From NCBI RefSeq assembly GCF_010093125.1, contig NZ_NMZQ01000040.1:1-47414 (forward strand): 47,414 nucleotides of DNA. Direction: 5' to 3'. The notes beneath the pieces are model-generated. The model saw nothing but the letters and a program-made list of their open reading frames with translations. It did no database searches and was not told the DNA's origin. Shown one piece after another: positions 26,862 through 35,796 of the stretch. Made by a program: the position numbers and the translations under genes. Numbering within the stretch: position 1 is the first letter of the stretch; each line of letters begins with the position of its first letter. Source of the stretch: Veillonella sp. R32 (GTDB taxonomy: Bacteria > Bacillota > Negativicutes > Veillonellales > Veillonellaceae).

Positions 26862-29800
26862 ATTTCAATTTAGCAGACTGGGCCTTGCGTCATAAATCGA
26901 TTATTTATTTTTTCATAGCCATGTTTTTTGCCATTGGTACCTTTTCCTTTATGAAAATAGGTCGTATGGAAGATCCTAATTTTACCATTCGTACCATGGT
27001 AGTAGCAGCCACTTGGCCCGGTGCCTCACCACAGCAAATGTCTGAACAAGTGACGGATAAATTAGAAGAAAAGATTCGCGATTTACCAGGGCTTGATTAT
27101 ACCAAAAGTTTTACCGATGGTAGTAAAACTGTTATTTATGTAAATTTAAAAGAAAATTTGCCCGATGATCAAGTACGGGCTGCTTGGACAGAAGTACGCC
27201 ATATGGTAGATGATGAGTGGTCAAGTTTACCAGCTGGGGTACAAGGACCTATTATTAATGATCGTTTTGATGATGTGTATGGCACGATTTATGCCTTAAC
27301 GGGAGAGGATTATTCCTATGAAGAAAAACGTGCCTATGCAGAGCAAATTAAGCGTGTCCTATTGACTGTACCTAATGTGAAACGCATTGATTTAAAAGGG
27401 GTGCAACAACAAACCTTATATGTGGAAATGAATAAGGATAAATTGGCCTCCTATCATATTAGCAGTGAGTCCATATTAAATGCGTTGAAACAGCAAAGTT
27501 CTATGGCCCCCGCTGGTATGATTGATACGGATACAAATAATGTATATCTGCGCGTTAATGGCCTATTCGATAGCGTTGATGCCGTTCGTGAAATGCCTTT
27601 ACAAGTGAATGGTCAGACCCTTCGCTTAGGGGATATGGCGACGGTACGGCTTGATTATGGTGAACCAGAAAGCCCGTTGTTCTACTTTAATGGTAAACCA
27701 GCCATTGGTATTGCTGTTTCCATGGATCCAGGGGCCAATAATATTGAATTTGGTGAAGCCTTACAAGCTAAATTAGCTTCTTATAAAGGGGAATTACCAG
27801 TCGGTTTAACAGTCGATCAAGTATCTAATCAACCGCAAGTGGTGGATGAGTCTATTAGTGAGTTTACTCGCTCTCTCTTTGAAGCGATTGCTATTGTATT
27901 GGTAGTTAGCTTTATATCCTTAGGGGTGCGAAGTGGCCTGGTGGTAGCCTTAACCATTCCCGTAGTTGTGGCGACTACCTTTGTGGGCATGTATGCAGAT
28001 GGATTGGATTTACATAAAGTAAGTTTAGGGGCTTTGATTATTTCCTTAGGTTTATTAGTGGATGATGCCATTATTGTCGTTGAAATGATGACTCTTAAAA
28101 TGGAAGAAGGATTAGATACCCATTCAGCAGCTACCTTTGCGTATAAATCTACAGCCTTTCCGATGCTCAGTGGTACTTTAATAACTTGTGCAGGCTTTTT
28201 GCCTATATTCCTTTCCGAAGGATCCGTAGCTGAGTTTACCCATTCCTTATTCATCGTAGTAGCTATGGCACTTTTATTATCTTGGTTTGCTTCTGTATTA
28301 GTGAGCCCTGTATTGGGCAGTCGTTTAATTCGCATTAAAGATAATCATGGTGAAACGCGGACTGTTCGTGTGCAAAAAGCCTTTTTACAACGGTTTGAAC
28401 GCTTTTTGCATTGGGCGCTTGGTCATCGACGGACCGTATTGATTACGACAGTCGCTTTATTTATTGTTTCTTTAATTAGCGTACCTTTAATTAAAGTTGA
28501 ATTTTTCCCTGCTTCCACACGGCCTGAAATTATGGTGTCCATTCAATTTCCACAAAGTTCATCCTTACAATATACAAAGGAACAAGCGGAGACCTTGGAT
28601 GGAATTTTAAGCGGTGACAAGCGGATTAATCACTATTCAGCGCATATAGGTGAAGGAGCGCCCCGCTTTATTTTGACCTTAGATCCAGAAGTGGAACGCA
28701 ATAATTTCATGCAGTATGTAATTGTAGCTAATTCTTTAGAAGATAGAAATGAATTATATACTGAATTGCGAGCCAAGTTAAATGATACTTTCCCTTCGGC
28801 CTTAGTGAATATGACCTTTTTACAAACGGGACCTCCTTCTAAATATCCTATTATGTTCCGCGTATCAGGACCAGATACGGCTAAAGTAAAAGATATAGCC
28901 AATGAAGTGAAAGACGTATTTAAAACCTATCCAGATATAACGGATATTTCTGAAGATTGGCCAGATAATACACCGACTATACAGGTTCACATTGATCCGG
29001 CGAAAGCACGGCTAATGGGCGTAGATAGTTATACTGTAGCTACTGATTTACAAGGAAAAATTTCAGGTGTTACCGTAGGTCAATATTATGTAGGAAATCA
29101 GACGATTCCTATGAAATTTAAATTGAGTGGTAATGAAGAACACAATATGAGTGTGTTACAGAATATTCCTATTCAAACGGGGTCAGGCGCTTATGTACCA
29201 TTGAGCCAGATTGCTACCATTTCTTTAGGTAATGAAGATGGTATTATTTGGCGTCGTAATATGGAGCCTACTATTACGGTTCATGGGAATGTACCGCCTA
29301 ATGTAATGGCAAATTCCTTGGCTAATGATTTAAATAAAAAACTAGATACGGTGAGAGCTAATATACCAGCTGGTTATACCATTGAAGTAGATGGTTCTGC
29401 TGAACGTAGTAATATTGCTATGGATAATTTAAAAGGGCCTATGCCTATTATGCTTTGCTTAATCATGACTATTTTAATGTTCCAGTTGAAAAAGATTCCC
29501 CTCATGCTCATGGCGCTTTTAACAGCCCCATTAGGCCTAATAGGGGTCGTGTTAACGATGTTATTAACGAATACGCCTATGGGCTTTATGGTGGTGTTAG
29601 GTGTTATTTCCTTAAGTGGTATGATTATTCGTAATTCTATAATCTTAATTGATCAAATAGAATTACATCGCCGAGAGGGACAAAGTACCTATGAGGCTAT
29701 TATTAGCTCTACTATTTTGCGGTTTAGACCGATTATGTTAACAGCTTTAGCTGCTATTTTAGGGATGGTGCCTTTGATGCGGAGTGCTTTCTGGTCTCCT

Positions 29801-29902
29801 ATGGCCATTGCTTTCAGCGGTGGTTTATTGGTAGCTACTATTTTAACACTCATCGTATTACCTATTATGTATTCTGTCTATTATAAGGCTGAGCCGAAGT
29901 AA
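26858..29902 (+). CDS. RND-family efflux transporter (inner-membrane pump)
   Basis: Proton-driven AcrB-type pump of 1,014 residues with twelve membrane segments and two large periplasmic loops. The twin aspartates of the proton relay are in SLGLLVDDAIIVVEMM (Asp402, Asp403). The start NLADWALRHKSIIYFFIAMF and the ending GLLVATILTLIVLPIMYSVY are characteristic. It is coupled by a 4-base overlap to the adaptor upstream. No TolC-like outer-membrane protein gene follows, so the channel must come from elsewhere. Substrates (drugs, bile salts, metals or others) cannot be told from sequence alone. Confidence 0.94.
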   Translation: MNFNLADWALRHKSIIYFFIAMFFAIGTFSFMKIGRMEDPNFTIRTMVVAATWPGASPQQMSEQVTDKLEEKIRDLPGLDYTKSFTDGSKTVIYVNLKENLPDDQVRAAWTEVRHMVDDEWSSLPAGVQGPIINDRFDDVYGTIYALTGEDYSYEEKRAYAEQIKRVLLTVPNVKRIDLKGVQQQTLYVEMNKDKLASYHISSESILNALKQQSSMAPAGMIDTDTNNVYLRVNGLFDSVDAVREMPLQVNGQTLRLGDMATVRLDYGEPESPLFYFNGKPAIGIAVSMDPGANNIEFGEALQAKLASYKGELPVGLTVDQVSNQPQVVDESISEFTRSLFEAIAIVLVVSFISLGVRSGLVVALTIPVVVATTFVGMYADGLDLHKVSLGALIISLGLLVDDAIIVVEMMTLKMEEGLDTHSAATFAYKSTAFPMLSGTLITCAGFLPIFLSEGSVAEFTHSLFIVVAMALLLSWFASVLVSPVLGSRLIRIKDNHGETRTVRVQKAFLQRFERFLHWALGHRRTVLITTVALFIVSLISVPLIKVEFFPASTRPEIMVSIQFPQSSSLQYTKEQAETLDGILSGDKRINHYSAHIGEGAPRFILTLDPEVERNNFMQYVIVANSLEDRNELYTELRAKLNDTFPSALVNMTFLQTGPPSKYPIMFRVSGPDTAKVKDIANEVKDVFKTYPDITDISEDWPDNTPTIQVHIDPAKARLMGVDSYTVATDLQGKISGVTVGQYYVGNQTIPMKFKLSGNEEHNMSVLQNIPIQTGSGAYVPLSQIATISLGNEDGIIWRRNMEPTITVHGNVPPNVMANSLANDLNKKLDTVRANIPAGYTIEVDGSAERSNIAMDNLKGPMPIMLCLIMTILMFQLKKIPLMLMALLTAPLGLIGVVLTMLLTNTPMGFMVVLGVISLSGMIIRNSIILIDQIELHRREGQSTYEAIISSTILRFRPIMLTALAAILGMVPLMRSAFWSPMAIAFSGGLLVATILTLIVLPIMYSVYYKAEPK

Positions 29903-30044
29903 GTCATTTATAATTGTGAATTTTTGCTGGTAATTTTACGATTAATACGATAAAATTTAATCGAATAGCATTGCCTAGACAGGGCTAGATGTGGTTAAAT
30001 AGGTAAAGAGTAAGTGCCAATAATAATGAAAAGGAGCAAGTACA

Positions 30045-30362
30045 ATGAGTGACATTGCATATTATGCGATCCATTATGGGGTAGATGAAAAAGGATATAT
30101 CGGCTATAACAAGGTGAATCATGAAGTAGAGGTCGTTTTGCCGGCCAAAGAGTGGCAACAAAAAGTATGGGATTATTTACATACGCCACAAACATTAGAA
30201 AAAGCTATAGGCTTAGACACTTATGAAACCATTACGGTTGATCCATTAGCATCATTAGCTGATTTAAAACTTGCTTTAACTGTTATGTGGGGCCGTACGG
30301 ACGTGCAAGTTGATTGGAGCCGTCCTATTGAAATTGAAGGAACTATGCATTTTCCTGAATAA
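30045..30362 (+). CDS. Small protein of unknown function
   Basis: Not recognised. The 105-residue frame starts MSDIAYYAIHYGVDEKGYIG behind AAAGGAG with good spacing and has codon use like its neighbours, so it is probably real. The protein is acidic and soluble, rich in Tyr and Trp (VWDYLHTP, MWGRTDVQVDWS), with no signal peptide, membrane segment or cysteine. It stands alone between the RND pump and the DnaA-box cluster. A weak hairpin (30381-30401, CTTAACAC/GTGTTAAG) follows its stop. Confidence 0.6.
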   Translation: MSDIAYYAIHYGVDEKGYIGYNKVNHEVEVVLPAKEWQQKVWDYLHTPQTLEKAIGLDTYETITVDPLASLADLKLALTVMWGRTDVQVDWSRPIEIEGTMHFPE

Positions 30363-30405
30363 TATCCTCAGTTAGGCATCCTTAACACCTGTTGTGTTAA
30401 GTTGG

Positions 30406-30590
30406 TTATACACGGGGATAGTTTATAATTTAATACATAAATACGAACATATCCACAGAATATACACAAAATTCTGTGGATATATTGTGTATAGCTTGTG
30501 TGTAAGTAAATAAATTTGGTGGATAAGTGAATAAAATAGTGGATAACTCTGTGTATAGTTTTTATTTAAGCTGTGATCTATCCACTTATA
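30406..30590. other. Second DnaA-box cluster, about 16 kb from oriC
   Basis: DnaA-box-like 9-mers crowd into about 185 bp: TTATACACG (30406), TATCCACAG/CTGTGGATA as a 13-bp perfect inverted repeat (30449-30461 with 30471-30483), TGTGTATAG (30486 and 30550), GGTGGATAA (30518), AGTGGATAA (30538) and CTATCCACT (30578). The 15-mer GTGGATAACTCTGTG at 30539 is identical to one in the dnaA-dnaN gap. No protein frame explains it. Possible roles: DnaA titration site (like datA), DnaA-reactivating site (like DARS), or a relic of an origin duplication. Confidence 0.6.
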
Positions 30591-30690
30591 TTGCGATATG
30601 CGAGCATTCCGTTTATAATATATACATACATGCGTACTTAGGATAGGAGAAGAAAGGGTAACTTTCTAAAGTATATGCTATGTTATACAT

Positions 30691-30767
30691 GCGTCTATAG
30701 CTCAGTAGGATAGAGCAGCAGTTTCCTAAACTGCGTGTCGGTGGTTCGATTCCGCCTAGGCGCACCA
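30691..30767 (+). tRNA. tRNA-Arg (anticodon CCT)
   Basis: A full 77-base cloverleaf can be folded. The acceptor stem GCGTCTA pairs with TAGGCGC, the D arm contains AGCTCAGTAGGATAGAGC, the anticodon stem GCAGT/ACTGC holds loop TTCCTAA with anticodon CCT, and the T arm has GGTTCGATTCC. CCA is encoded. It reads AGG arginine codons. Confidence 0.97.
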
Positions 30768-30778
30768 TACGAATTCAG

Positions 30779-30813
30779 TAACCATGAGGCTTTAAGCCTT
30801 GTGGTTATTTTTA
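30779..30813 (+). terminator. Terminator of tRNA-Arg
   Basis: TAACCATGAGGC pairs with GCCTTGTGGTTA (two non-Watson-Crick positions) and TTTTT follows within a few bases. Confidence 0.8.
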
Positions 30814-31302
30814 TTTGAAAATAATTCCCAAATATGATAAAAGGTATATTAAATAAGCATACATAGCTAAAATAAGCGAAAAAATGGTAACTTTTTACCG
30901 ATTTTTTTCAAGAAAAGAAGGTAATTTTTTAAACATAGTGTGTATTTTTTTGAGTATCTTTTTGGGGTGGATACTACATCTTATTTTTATATAAATTAAA
31001 GAAAAATAGAATAAAAATTAATATTATTTAGTTTTTATATTTTAATACGTAATAATAAATTTAAAATATTTATTTTTATGCTATTAGTTTCTTATAATTG
31101 ATAGTAAAGATTACAGTGTAGATAATTGAACACGGTGAATGTACACTCTATGCACTACAAGCATGATGATTAGTTGTCATTTTAAACATGCCATGCTATC
31201 ATACGTATATGAATTGTCTTTCCTGAACGGATTTTTGGGGGCTTATATTTGGGAAAGGGTATGCGTGTTTTTTATGAGGTTACATTTTAAGGAGTAAAGG
31301 TT
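30814..31302. other. AT-rich stretch without recognised genes
   Basis: About 490 bases between the tRNA terminator and the transporter start. The first half is extremely AT-rich with long A and T runs. The second half (31,100-31,290) is less so and may hold the transporter promoter and leader. No open frame with a ribosome site, no tRNA, no T-box and no known riboswitch core was seen. Confidence 0.5.
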
Positions 31303-32646
31303 ATGTTGAATGAACAAACAATGGTCCAGAAGGACATACCGGTGCAAGGAGATATTCCTGTACAGGAAGAAACACTATCTCAAGTAGGTCAAAGCACCCA
31401 AACGTTGGATGCTAGCAAATGGAACAAACAAGATACAGTTTGGATGTTAGGTTTATTTGGTACGGCTATTGGGGCAGGCGTGTTATTCTTGCCAATTAAT
31501 GCCGGAATTGGTGGTATTTTACCACTTATCTTAATTACTTTGTTTGCTTTTCCTGTTACATTCTATGCACACCGTGCGTTAGCTCGTATGGTTATGGCAT
31601 CTTCTTCACCAGATAAAGGGATTATTGGTGCTGTTGAAGAATTCTGGGGGCCTGTAGCTGCTCGTCTTTTTAATATCGTATATTTTATTAGTATTTATAC
31701 CATTTTGTTATTATATTCTGTTGCGATTACTAATACGACTGACAGCTTATTGACACACCAGATTGGCATTGAAGGGATTGATCGTAGTATCATCACTATA
31801 GCTGTTATTTTAGGCTTGTTAGCTATCGTACGAATGGGTCAAGACATTATTGTACGAATTATGAGTTATTTAGTATATCCATTTATTGCTACTTTATTGC
31901 TCATCGGCATGTATTTGATTCCACAGTGGAATACAGCCATTCTTTCCTATGAACCTGTAGGCGGCAGCATGGGTATGTTAATGACTTTATGGATGACCTT
32001 CCCTGTATTGGTATTCTCTTTCAATCATTCCCCTATTATTTCTACGTTTGTTATGAAAGAACGTCATGAATATGGTGATGATCAAGTGGATAAAAAGACT
32101 CGTGACATCCAACGTTATGCTGTTTTATTGATGTTCGTAGTGGTTATGTTCTTCGTATATAGCTGCGTATTTAGTTTATCCCCAGCTGACTTACAAGCTG
32201 CGAAAGACAAAAATATTTCCATTCTTTCTTATTTAGCAAATCATTTTAATACACCATTTATTGCTTGGTTTGCCCCTATTATTGCTTTTGTAGCTATTAC
32301 AAAATCTTTCTTAGGTCACTATGTAGGTGCTTATGAAGGGTTACGCGATATTATCATCGACTTAGGTAAAGTGAATAAGAAATCTTTCAATGAAAAAACG
32401 ATTGACCGTATTATCTTATTATTCATGATGGTTACTTGTTCTTTAATTGCTTACTTAAACCCAAGTATTTTAGGCATTATTGAAACCTTGAGTGGTCCAG
32501 CAGTCGCTTTCATTTTATTACTTATGCCAATGGTAGCGGTACGTAAAGTAGAAAAAATGAAAAAATATCAAAGTGTTTCTAATTACTTCGTTATCGTAGT
32601 TGGTTTAATCACAGTAGCCGCTATGTTCTATGGTCTTATTCAGTAA
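31303..32646 (+). CDS. Serine/threonine transporter, SdaC-like (HAAAP family)
   Basis: Hydroxy/aromatic amino acid permease with about eleven membrane segments in 447 residues. The first segment, LGLFGTAIGAGVLFLPINAG, is the family's substrate/ion-binding helix, and SFNHSPIISTFVMKERHEYG, around residue 245, is a strong SdaC-type signature. An N-terminal hydrophilic extension of about 45 residues with VQKDIPVQGDIPVQEE repeats precedes it. The ATG at 31303 has AAGGAG eight bases upstream. In the inner membrane it would import serine or threonine with protons. A terminator at 32721 suggests a one-gene unit. Confidence 0.88.
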   Translation: MLNEQTMVQKDIPVQGDIPVQEETLSQVGQSTQTLDASKWNKQDTVWMLGLFGTAIGAGVLFLPINAGIGGILPLILITLFAFPVTFYAHRALARMVMASSSPDKGIIGAVEEFWGPVAARLFNIVYFISIYTILLLYSVAITNTTDSLLTHQIGIEGIDRSIITIAVILGLLAIVRMGQDIIVRIMSYLVYPFIATLLLIGMYLIPQWNTAILSYEPVGGSMGMLMTLWMTFPVLVFSFNHSPIISTFVMKERHEYGDDQVDKKTRDIQRYAVLLMFVVVMFFVYSCVFSLSPADLQAAKDKNISILSYLANHFNTPFIAWFAPIIAFVAITKSFLGHYVGAYEGLRDIIIDLGKVNKKSFNEKTIDRIILLFMMVTCSLIAYLNPSILGIIETLSGPAVAFILLLMPMVAVRKVEKMKKYQSVSNYFVIVVGLITVAAMFYGLIQ

Positions 32647-32720
32647 GTAGTTCTTAGTTTTACGGTTTTATGCAGTAAGTAATAGATTCTATACAAAACA
32701 ACAATTCCATAGTGAATTTG

Positions 32721-32764
32721 AAAGTTGCCATTTGATGAAGCTTCATTAAATGGTGACTTTTTTT
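32721..32764 (+). terminator. Terminator of the SdaC-like gene
   Basis: AAAGTTGCCATTT pairs with AAATGGTGACTTT (one mismatch) around a loop, followed by a T run. Confidence 0.85.
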
Positions 32765-32908
32765 ATTGGCATTACCTTAGGAATAGGGCTAACCTATTTA
32801 CTAGGCAAGGGCGTTATGGTATATTAGAATTAATTTATAATTATAGGGGATAGGTACAATACTAAGTTGATGAAAGCATCAACGAGAAGAGATAGAGGAG
32901 GTTTATCC

Positions 32909-34276
32909 ATGGTTGGATTAGATGCAAGCGAACAAGCAAAACAAATTGCTAAAGCTGGTTATACAGAAGATAGAGATTATACCTTAGAGGAAGCCTTGGC
33001 AGAGGCTAAACGTTGTTTGAACTGTGCAAAACCGTTGTGTCGCACAGGTTGCCCTATTGAAAATGAAATCCCTCGTTTTATTCAGGCTATTGCGCGTGGT
33101 AACTTTGGGGAAGCGAATGATATTATTGGTGAACGCAGTAATTTGCCGGCTGTTTGTGGTCGTGTTTGCCCTCGTGAAAAACAGTGTGAAGGGCATTGTA
33201 TTTTAAATCGTGCTAACAAGCCCATTAATATTGGTAAATTGGAACGTTTCGCGGCGGATTTTGAAAGTTTGCATGGCCTTCGTCGTATGAAACCCATCAT
33301 TAAAGATCAAGGCAAAATTGGCATTATTGGTTCAGGCCCAGCTGGCCTTACCGTTGCCAGTGATATGGCTAAATTAGGCTATGAAGTGACTATTTTTGAA
33401 AAACAGGATGAACCAGGCGGTATTTTACTTTATGGGATTCCTGCTTTCCGTTTAAGCAAGGAAGTAGTACACCGTGAAATTAATCGTTTAAAAGCACTCG
33501 GTGTTACGTTTGAATGTAATACGATTATTGGTCCTGATAAAACCATTGATTCTTTATTTGAAGAAGGCTATGATGCTATTTTCATCGCTACCGGTACGCA
33601 TGTGCCTATGGAATTACCGATGCGTGGCGATGAAAAACCAGGCGTTTTACAAGCAATGGCCTTATTAACAGCGGTGCAATTACATCAAAATGGTCGTGTT
33701 GGGGATGATGCGATTCCAGTAAATAGTGGTGATCGAGTAGTCGTAATTGGTGCTGGCAATGTGGCTATGGATGCGGCTCGTACTTGTGTGCGTTTAGGTG
33801 CTTCCGTGACAGTAGCGTATCGCCGTGGTGAAGAAAATATGAGTGCTAATCCTTTAGAATATAAAGAAGCTAAAGAAGAAGGGGTAGATTTTAAATTCTA
33901 TGCGTCCCCTGCTAGTGTAGAAGGGGATGTAGTGGTAGAAGGTTTGCGTTGTGAAATGCAAGAACTGCAAGAAGATGGTTCTATTAAGCCAACTGGTCAT
34001 TATGAAACTATCCCTGCAGATAAGATTATCATTGCTATTGGTCATAAGCCAAATGCTCGTTTAGTGGGCCCTGGTAATGGCATTGAAGTTAATAAAGATG
34101 GTTATGTAGTAACTCGTGAAATGCCATATGGTATGACAAGTCGCAAAGGTGTATTTGCTGGTGGTGACGTAGTACATAAACCTGCCACTGTAGTATTGGC
34201 TATGCGTGCTGCCAAAAAGGTCGTAGAAGGTATGGTTAACTATTGTGAAGCTAAACGTTTCTTAGGCGATATGTAA
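32909..34276 (+). CDS. Glutamate-synthase small-subunit-like NAD(P)H oxidoreductase
   Basis: FAD-, NAD(P)H- and Fe-S-binding protein of the GltD/GltA class, 455 residues. An N-terminal Fe-S domain carries the clusters RCLNCAKPLCRTGCP (about 33-47) and AVCGRVCPREKQCEGHC (about 80-96). An FAD motif is at IGIIGSGPAGLTVASDM (about 135-151) and an NAD(P)H motif at VVVIGAGNVAMDAARTCVRL (about 276-295). The start is ATG 32909 after GAGGAGG. The large glutamate synthase subunit is not adjacent, nor is an nfnA gene, whose partner NfnB has the same fold. The physiological partner is therefore open. Confidence 0.85.
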   Translation: MVGLDASEQAKQIAKAGYTEDRDYTLEEALAEAKRCLNCAKPLCRTGCPIENEIPRFIQAIARGNFGEANDIIGERSNLPAVCGRVCPREKQCEGHCILNRANKPINIGKLERFAADFESLHGLRRMKPIIKDQGKIGIIGSGPAGLTVASDMAKLGYEVTIFEKQDEPGGILLYGIPAFRLSKEVVHREINRLKALGVTFECNTIIGPDKTIDSLFEEGYDAIFIATGTHVPMELPMRGDEKPGVLQAMALLTAVQLHQNGRVGDDAIPVNSGDRVVVIGAGNVAMDAARTCVRLGASVTVAYRRGEENMSANPLEYKEAKEEGVDFKFYASPASVEGDVVVEGLRCEMQELQEDGSIKPTGHYETIPADKIIIAIGHKPNARLVGPGNGIEVNKDGYVVTREMPYGMTSRKGVFAGGDVVHKPATVVLAMRAAKKVVEGMVNYCEAKRFLGDM

Positions 34277-34370
34277 CCCCATAGTCTAAAACATATGGCA
34301 ATAAATAGATAGTAATAAACAGATAGTAAACACATAATATAAAGAAATCGTATATAAAAGTCATAGTATA

Positions 34371-34413
34371 AAAAAGGCCGTTGCCCACTGATTAGTAGGG
34401 CAACGGTCTTTTT
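34371..34413. terminator. Bidirectional terminator
   Basis: AAAAAGGCCGTTGCCC and GGGCAACGGTCTTTTT pair around an 11-base loop (one G-U pair). It separates two convergent genes and has T runs on both strands. Confidence 0.92.
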
Positions 34414-34416
34414 CGA

Positions 34417-35619
34417 TTAGATGAGGTTTCGCTGTTTTAAACCTTGAATAATCCATTTAGCGGCTTCTTTAATTGTATCAGGATGAGCGGCTAAGTTGAA
34501 ACGACCAAAGCCTGGGGTAGCTGGGGCAAAATTCGCACTCGTATTAACCCCAACACGGCATTCTTTGATAAGAAAATTATCTAGTTCATCAGGTTTTATA
34601 TAGGCGTTAAAATCGAGCCATGCTAAATAAGTAGCTTCTAATGGGGTAAAGCCTATATTAGGTGCTTTAGAGAGCAGTTCTTTTTTTAGCAACTCATAAT
34701 TGCTTTGAATGGTAGCTAAAAGACCCGTAAGCCAAACATCACCAGTCTGATAAGCCGTTTCAGCAGCCACTAAATTGAGGACTGACAATTGAGTATGATC
34801 GATGGTTTTTACATAATTATCGAACGTCTGACGATGCGCTTTGTTGGGAATGATAATATGGGCCACTGGTAATGATGCTAAATTAAAGGTTTTAGAAGCG
34901 CTGGTCATAGTAATAATAGATTCTTTGAAACGACCATTAGCAACTTTTAAAGCTGGTGTAAAGGTACCAAAGTGGAAATCTTGATGGATTTCATCGCTAA
35001 CAATGAGTACCTGGTACTGTTCACAAAGGGTGAAGAGGCGCGTCAATTCTTCTTCAGACCAAAGACGGCTCACTGGATTGTGTGGATTACAAAGAATAAA
35101 GACTTTGACCTGATGGTCTTTCATTTTTTGCTCTACATCGTCAAAATCAATATAATAACGACCTGTATTATCTCGTTGTAATTCACTACAAATAGGGGTT
35201 CGATCCGTATCTTGAGGTGTGCTAAAGAAAGGAAAATAGACTGGGCTTAGCATCATAACAGAGTCTTTTGGTTTCGTAAACGCTTGGAGAATCCAGAAGA
35301 GGGTTGTGATAGTACCACTAGTAAAACGTAGCCAACCCTTTTTAGGTGTATAACCATGATGACGAGTTAGCCAATCGATAAAAGTCTGATGATAGGTGGG
35401 GCTTATTAAGGAATACCCAAAAGCACCTTGTTTAATTCTAGTTTCTAAGGCTGTGATTACTGTTTCAGGCACTTTAAAGTCCATGTCAGCCACCCAAAGG
35501 GGAATGACATCTGTCGTGTTAAATCGTTGTTGTAAGGCATCCCATTTCACACTATTAGTGCCTCGTCGATCTAGGGCATAATGCTTTAAAAATGTTTCAG
35601 TAGTCATAGTTTTTGACAT
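34417..35619 (-). CDS. PLP-dependent aminotransferase, MalY/PatB family (cystathionine beta-lyase type)
   Basis: Fold-type I pyridoxal-phosphate enzyme of 400 residues. Visible features are the MalY/PatB start TNSVKWD and IPLWVADMDFKVPE, the phosphate/pyridine-binding stretch FTSGTITTLFWILQAF, the aspartate in VLIVSDEIHQDFHF, and the cofactor lysine in TSASKTFNLASLPVAHIIIP (near residue 240). Members cleave C-S bonds of cystathionine or cysteine, giving pyruvate, ammonia and a thiol. That links it loosely to the methionine genes at the left end and to H2S production. TAGGAGG precedes the ATG. It is a single gene convergent with the oxidoreductase. Confidence 0.88.
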   Translation of the reverse strand: MSKTMTTETFLKHYALDRRGTNSVKWDALQQRFNTTDVIPLWVADMDFKVPETVITALETRIKQGAFGYSLISPTYHQTFIDWLTRHHGYTPKKGWLRFTSGTITTLFWILQAFTKPKDSVMMLSPVYFPFFSTPQDTDRTPICSELQRDNTGRYYIDFDDVEQKMKDHQVKVFILCNPHNPVSRLWSEEELTRLFTLCEQYQVLIVSDEIHQDFHFGTFTPALKVANGRFKESIITMTSASKTFNLASLPVAHIIIPNKAHRQTFDNYVKTIDHTQLSVLNLVAAETAYQTGDVWLTGLLATIQSNYELLKKELLSKAPNIGFTPLEATYLAWLDFNAYIKPDELDNFLIKECRVGVNTSANFAPATPGFGRFNLAAHPDTIKEAAKWIIQGLKQRNLI

Positions 35620-35717
35620 ATATACACCTCCTATATGAGTTTAATGAGCCCATATCTTAGAGTTAAATATAATAAGAATTAAATAAAATAAGAACTGCTT
35701 TCATTATAACAAATGCA

Positions 35718-35746
35718 TGTAAAAAGGAGAATAGAGGTGTTATAAT
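35718..35746 (+). promoter_or_regulatory. Candidate promoter of the sulfatase gene
   Basis: A perfect TATAAT (35741-35746) lies about 50 bases before the sulfatase start. The -35 region at the right distance, TGTAAA, is a poor match. Confidence 0.4.
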
Positions 35747-35796
35747 GAAACGGACGTACTTTATGAATTGGTAAGCGTTATGTAGGGAGTTATTAT

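Noticed and set aside
27829-28335. 168-codon minus-strand frame inside the RND gene
   Set aside because: It is an antisense shadow of membrane helices, with no supporting signals.
30449-30483. Perfect inverted repeat read as an intrinsic terminator
   Set aside because: No T tract follows on either strand and no gene ends next to it. The arms match DnaA boxes, which explains it better.
31100-31302. Possible T-box or other riboswitch before the serine/threonine transporter
   Set aside because: No T-box sequence, specifier loop or terminator/antiterminator pair was found.
34305-34335. Short AGATAGTAA repeats before the bidirectional terminator
   Set aside because: Two copies of a simple AT-rich word in a short gap are compatible with chance.
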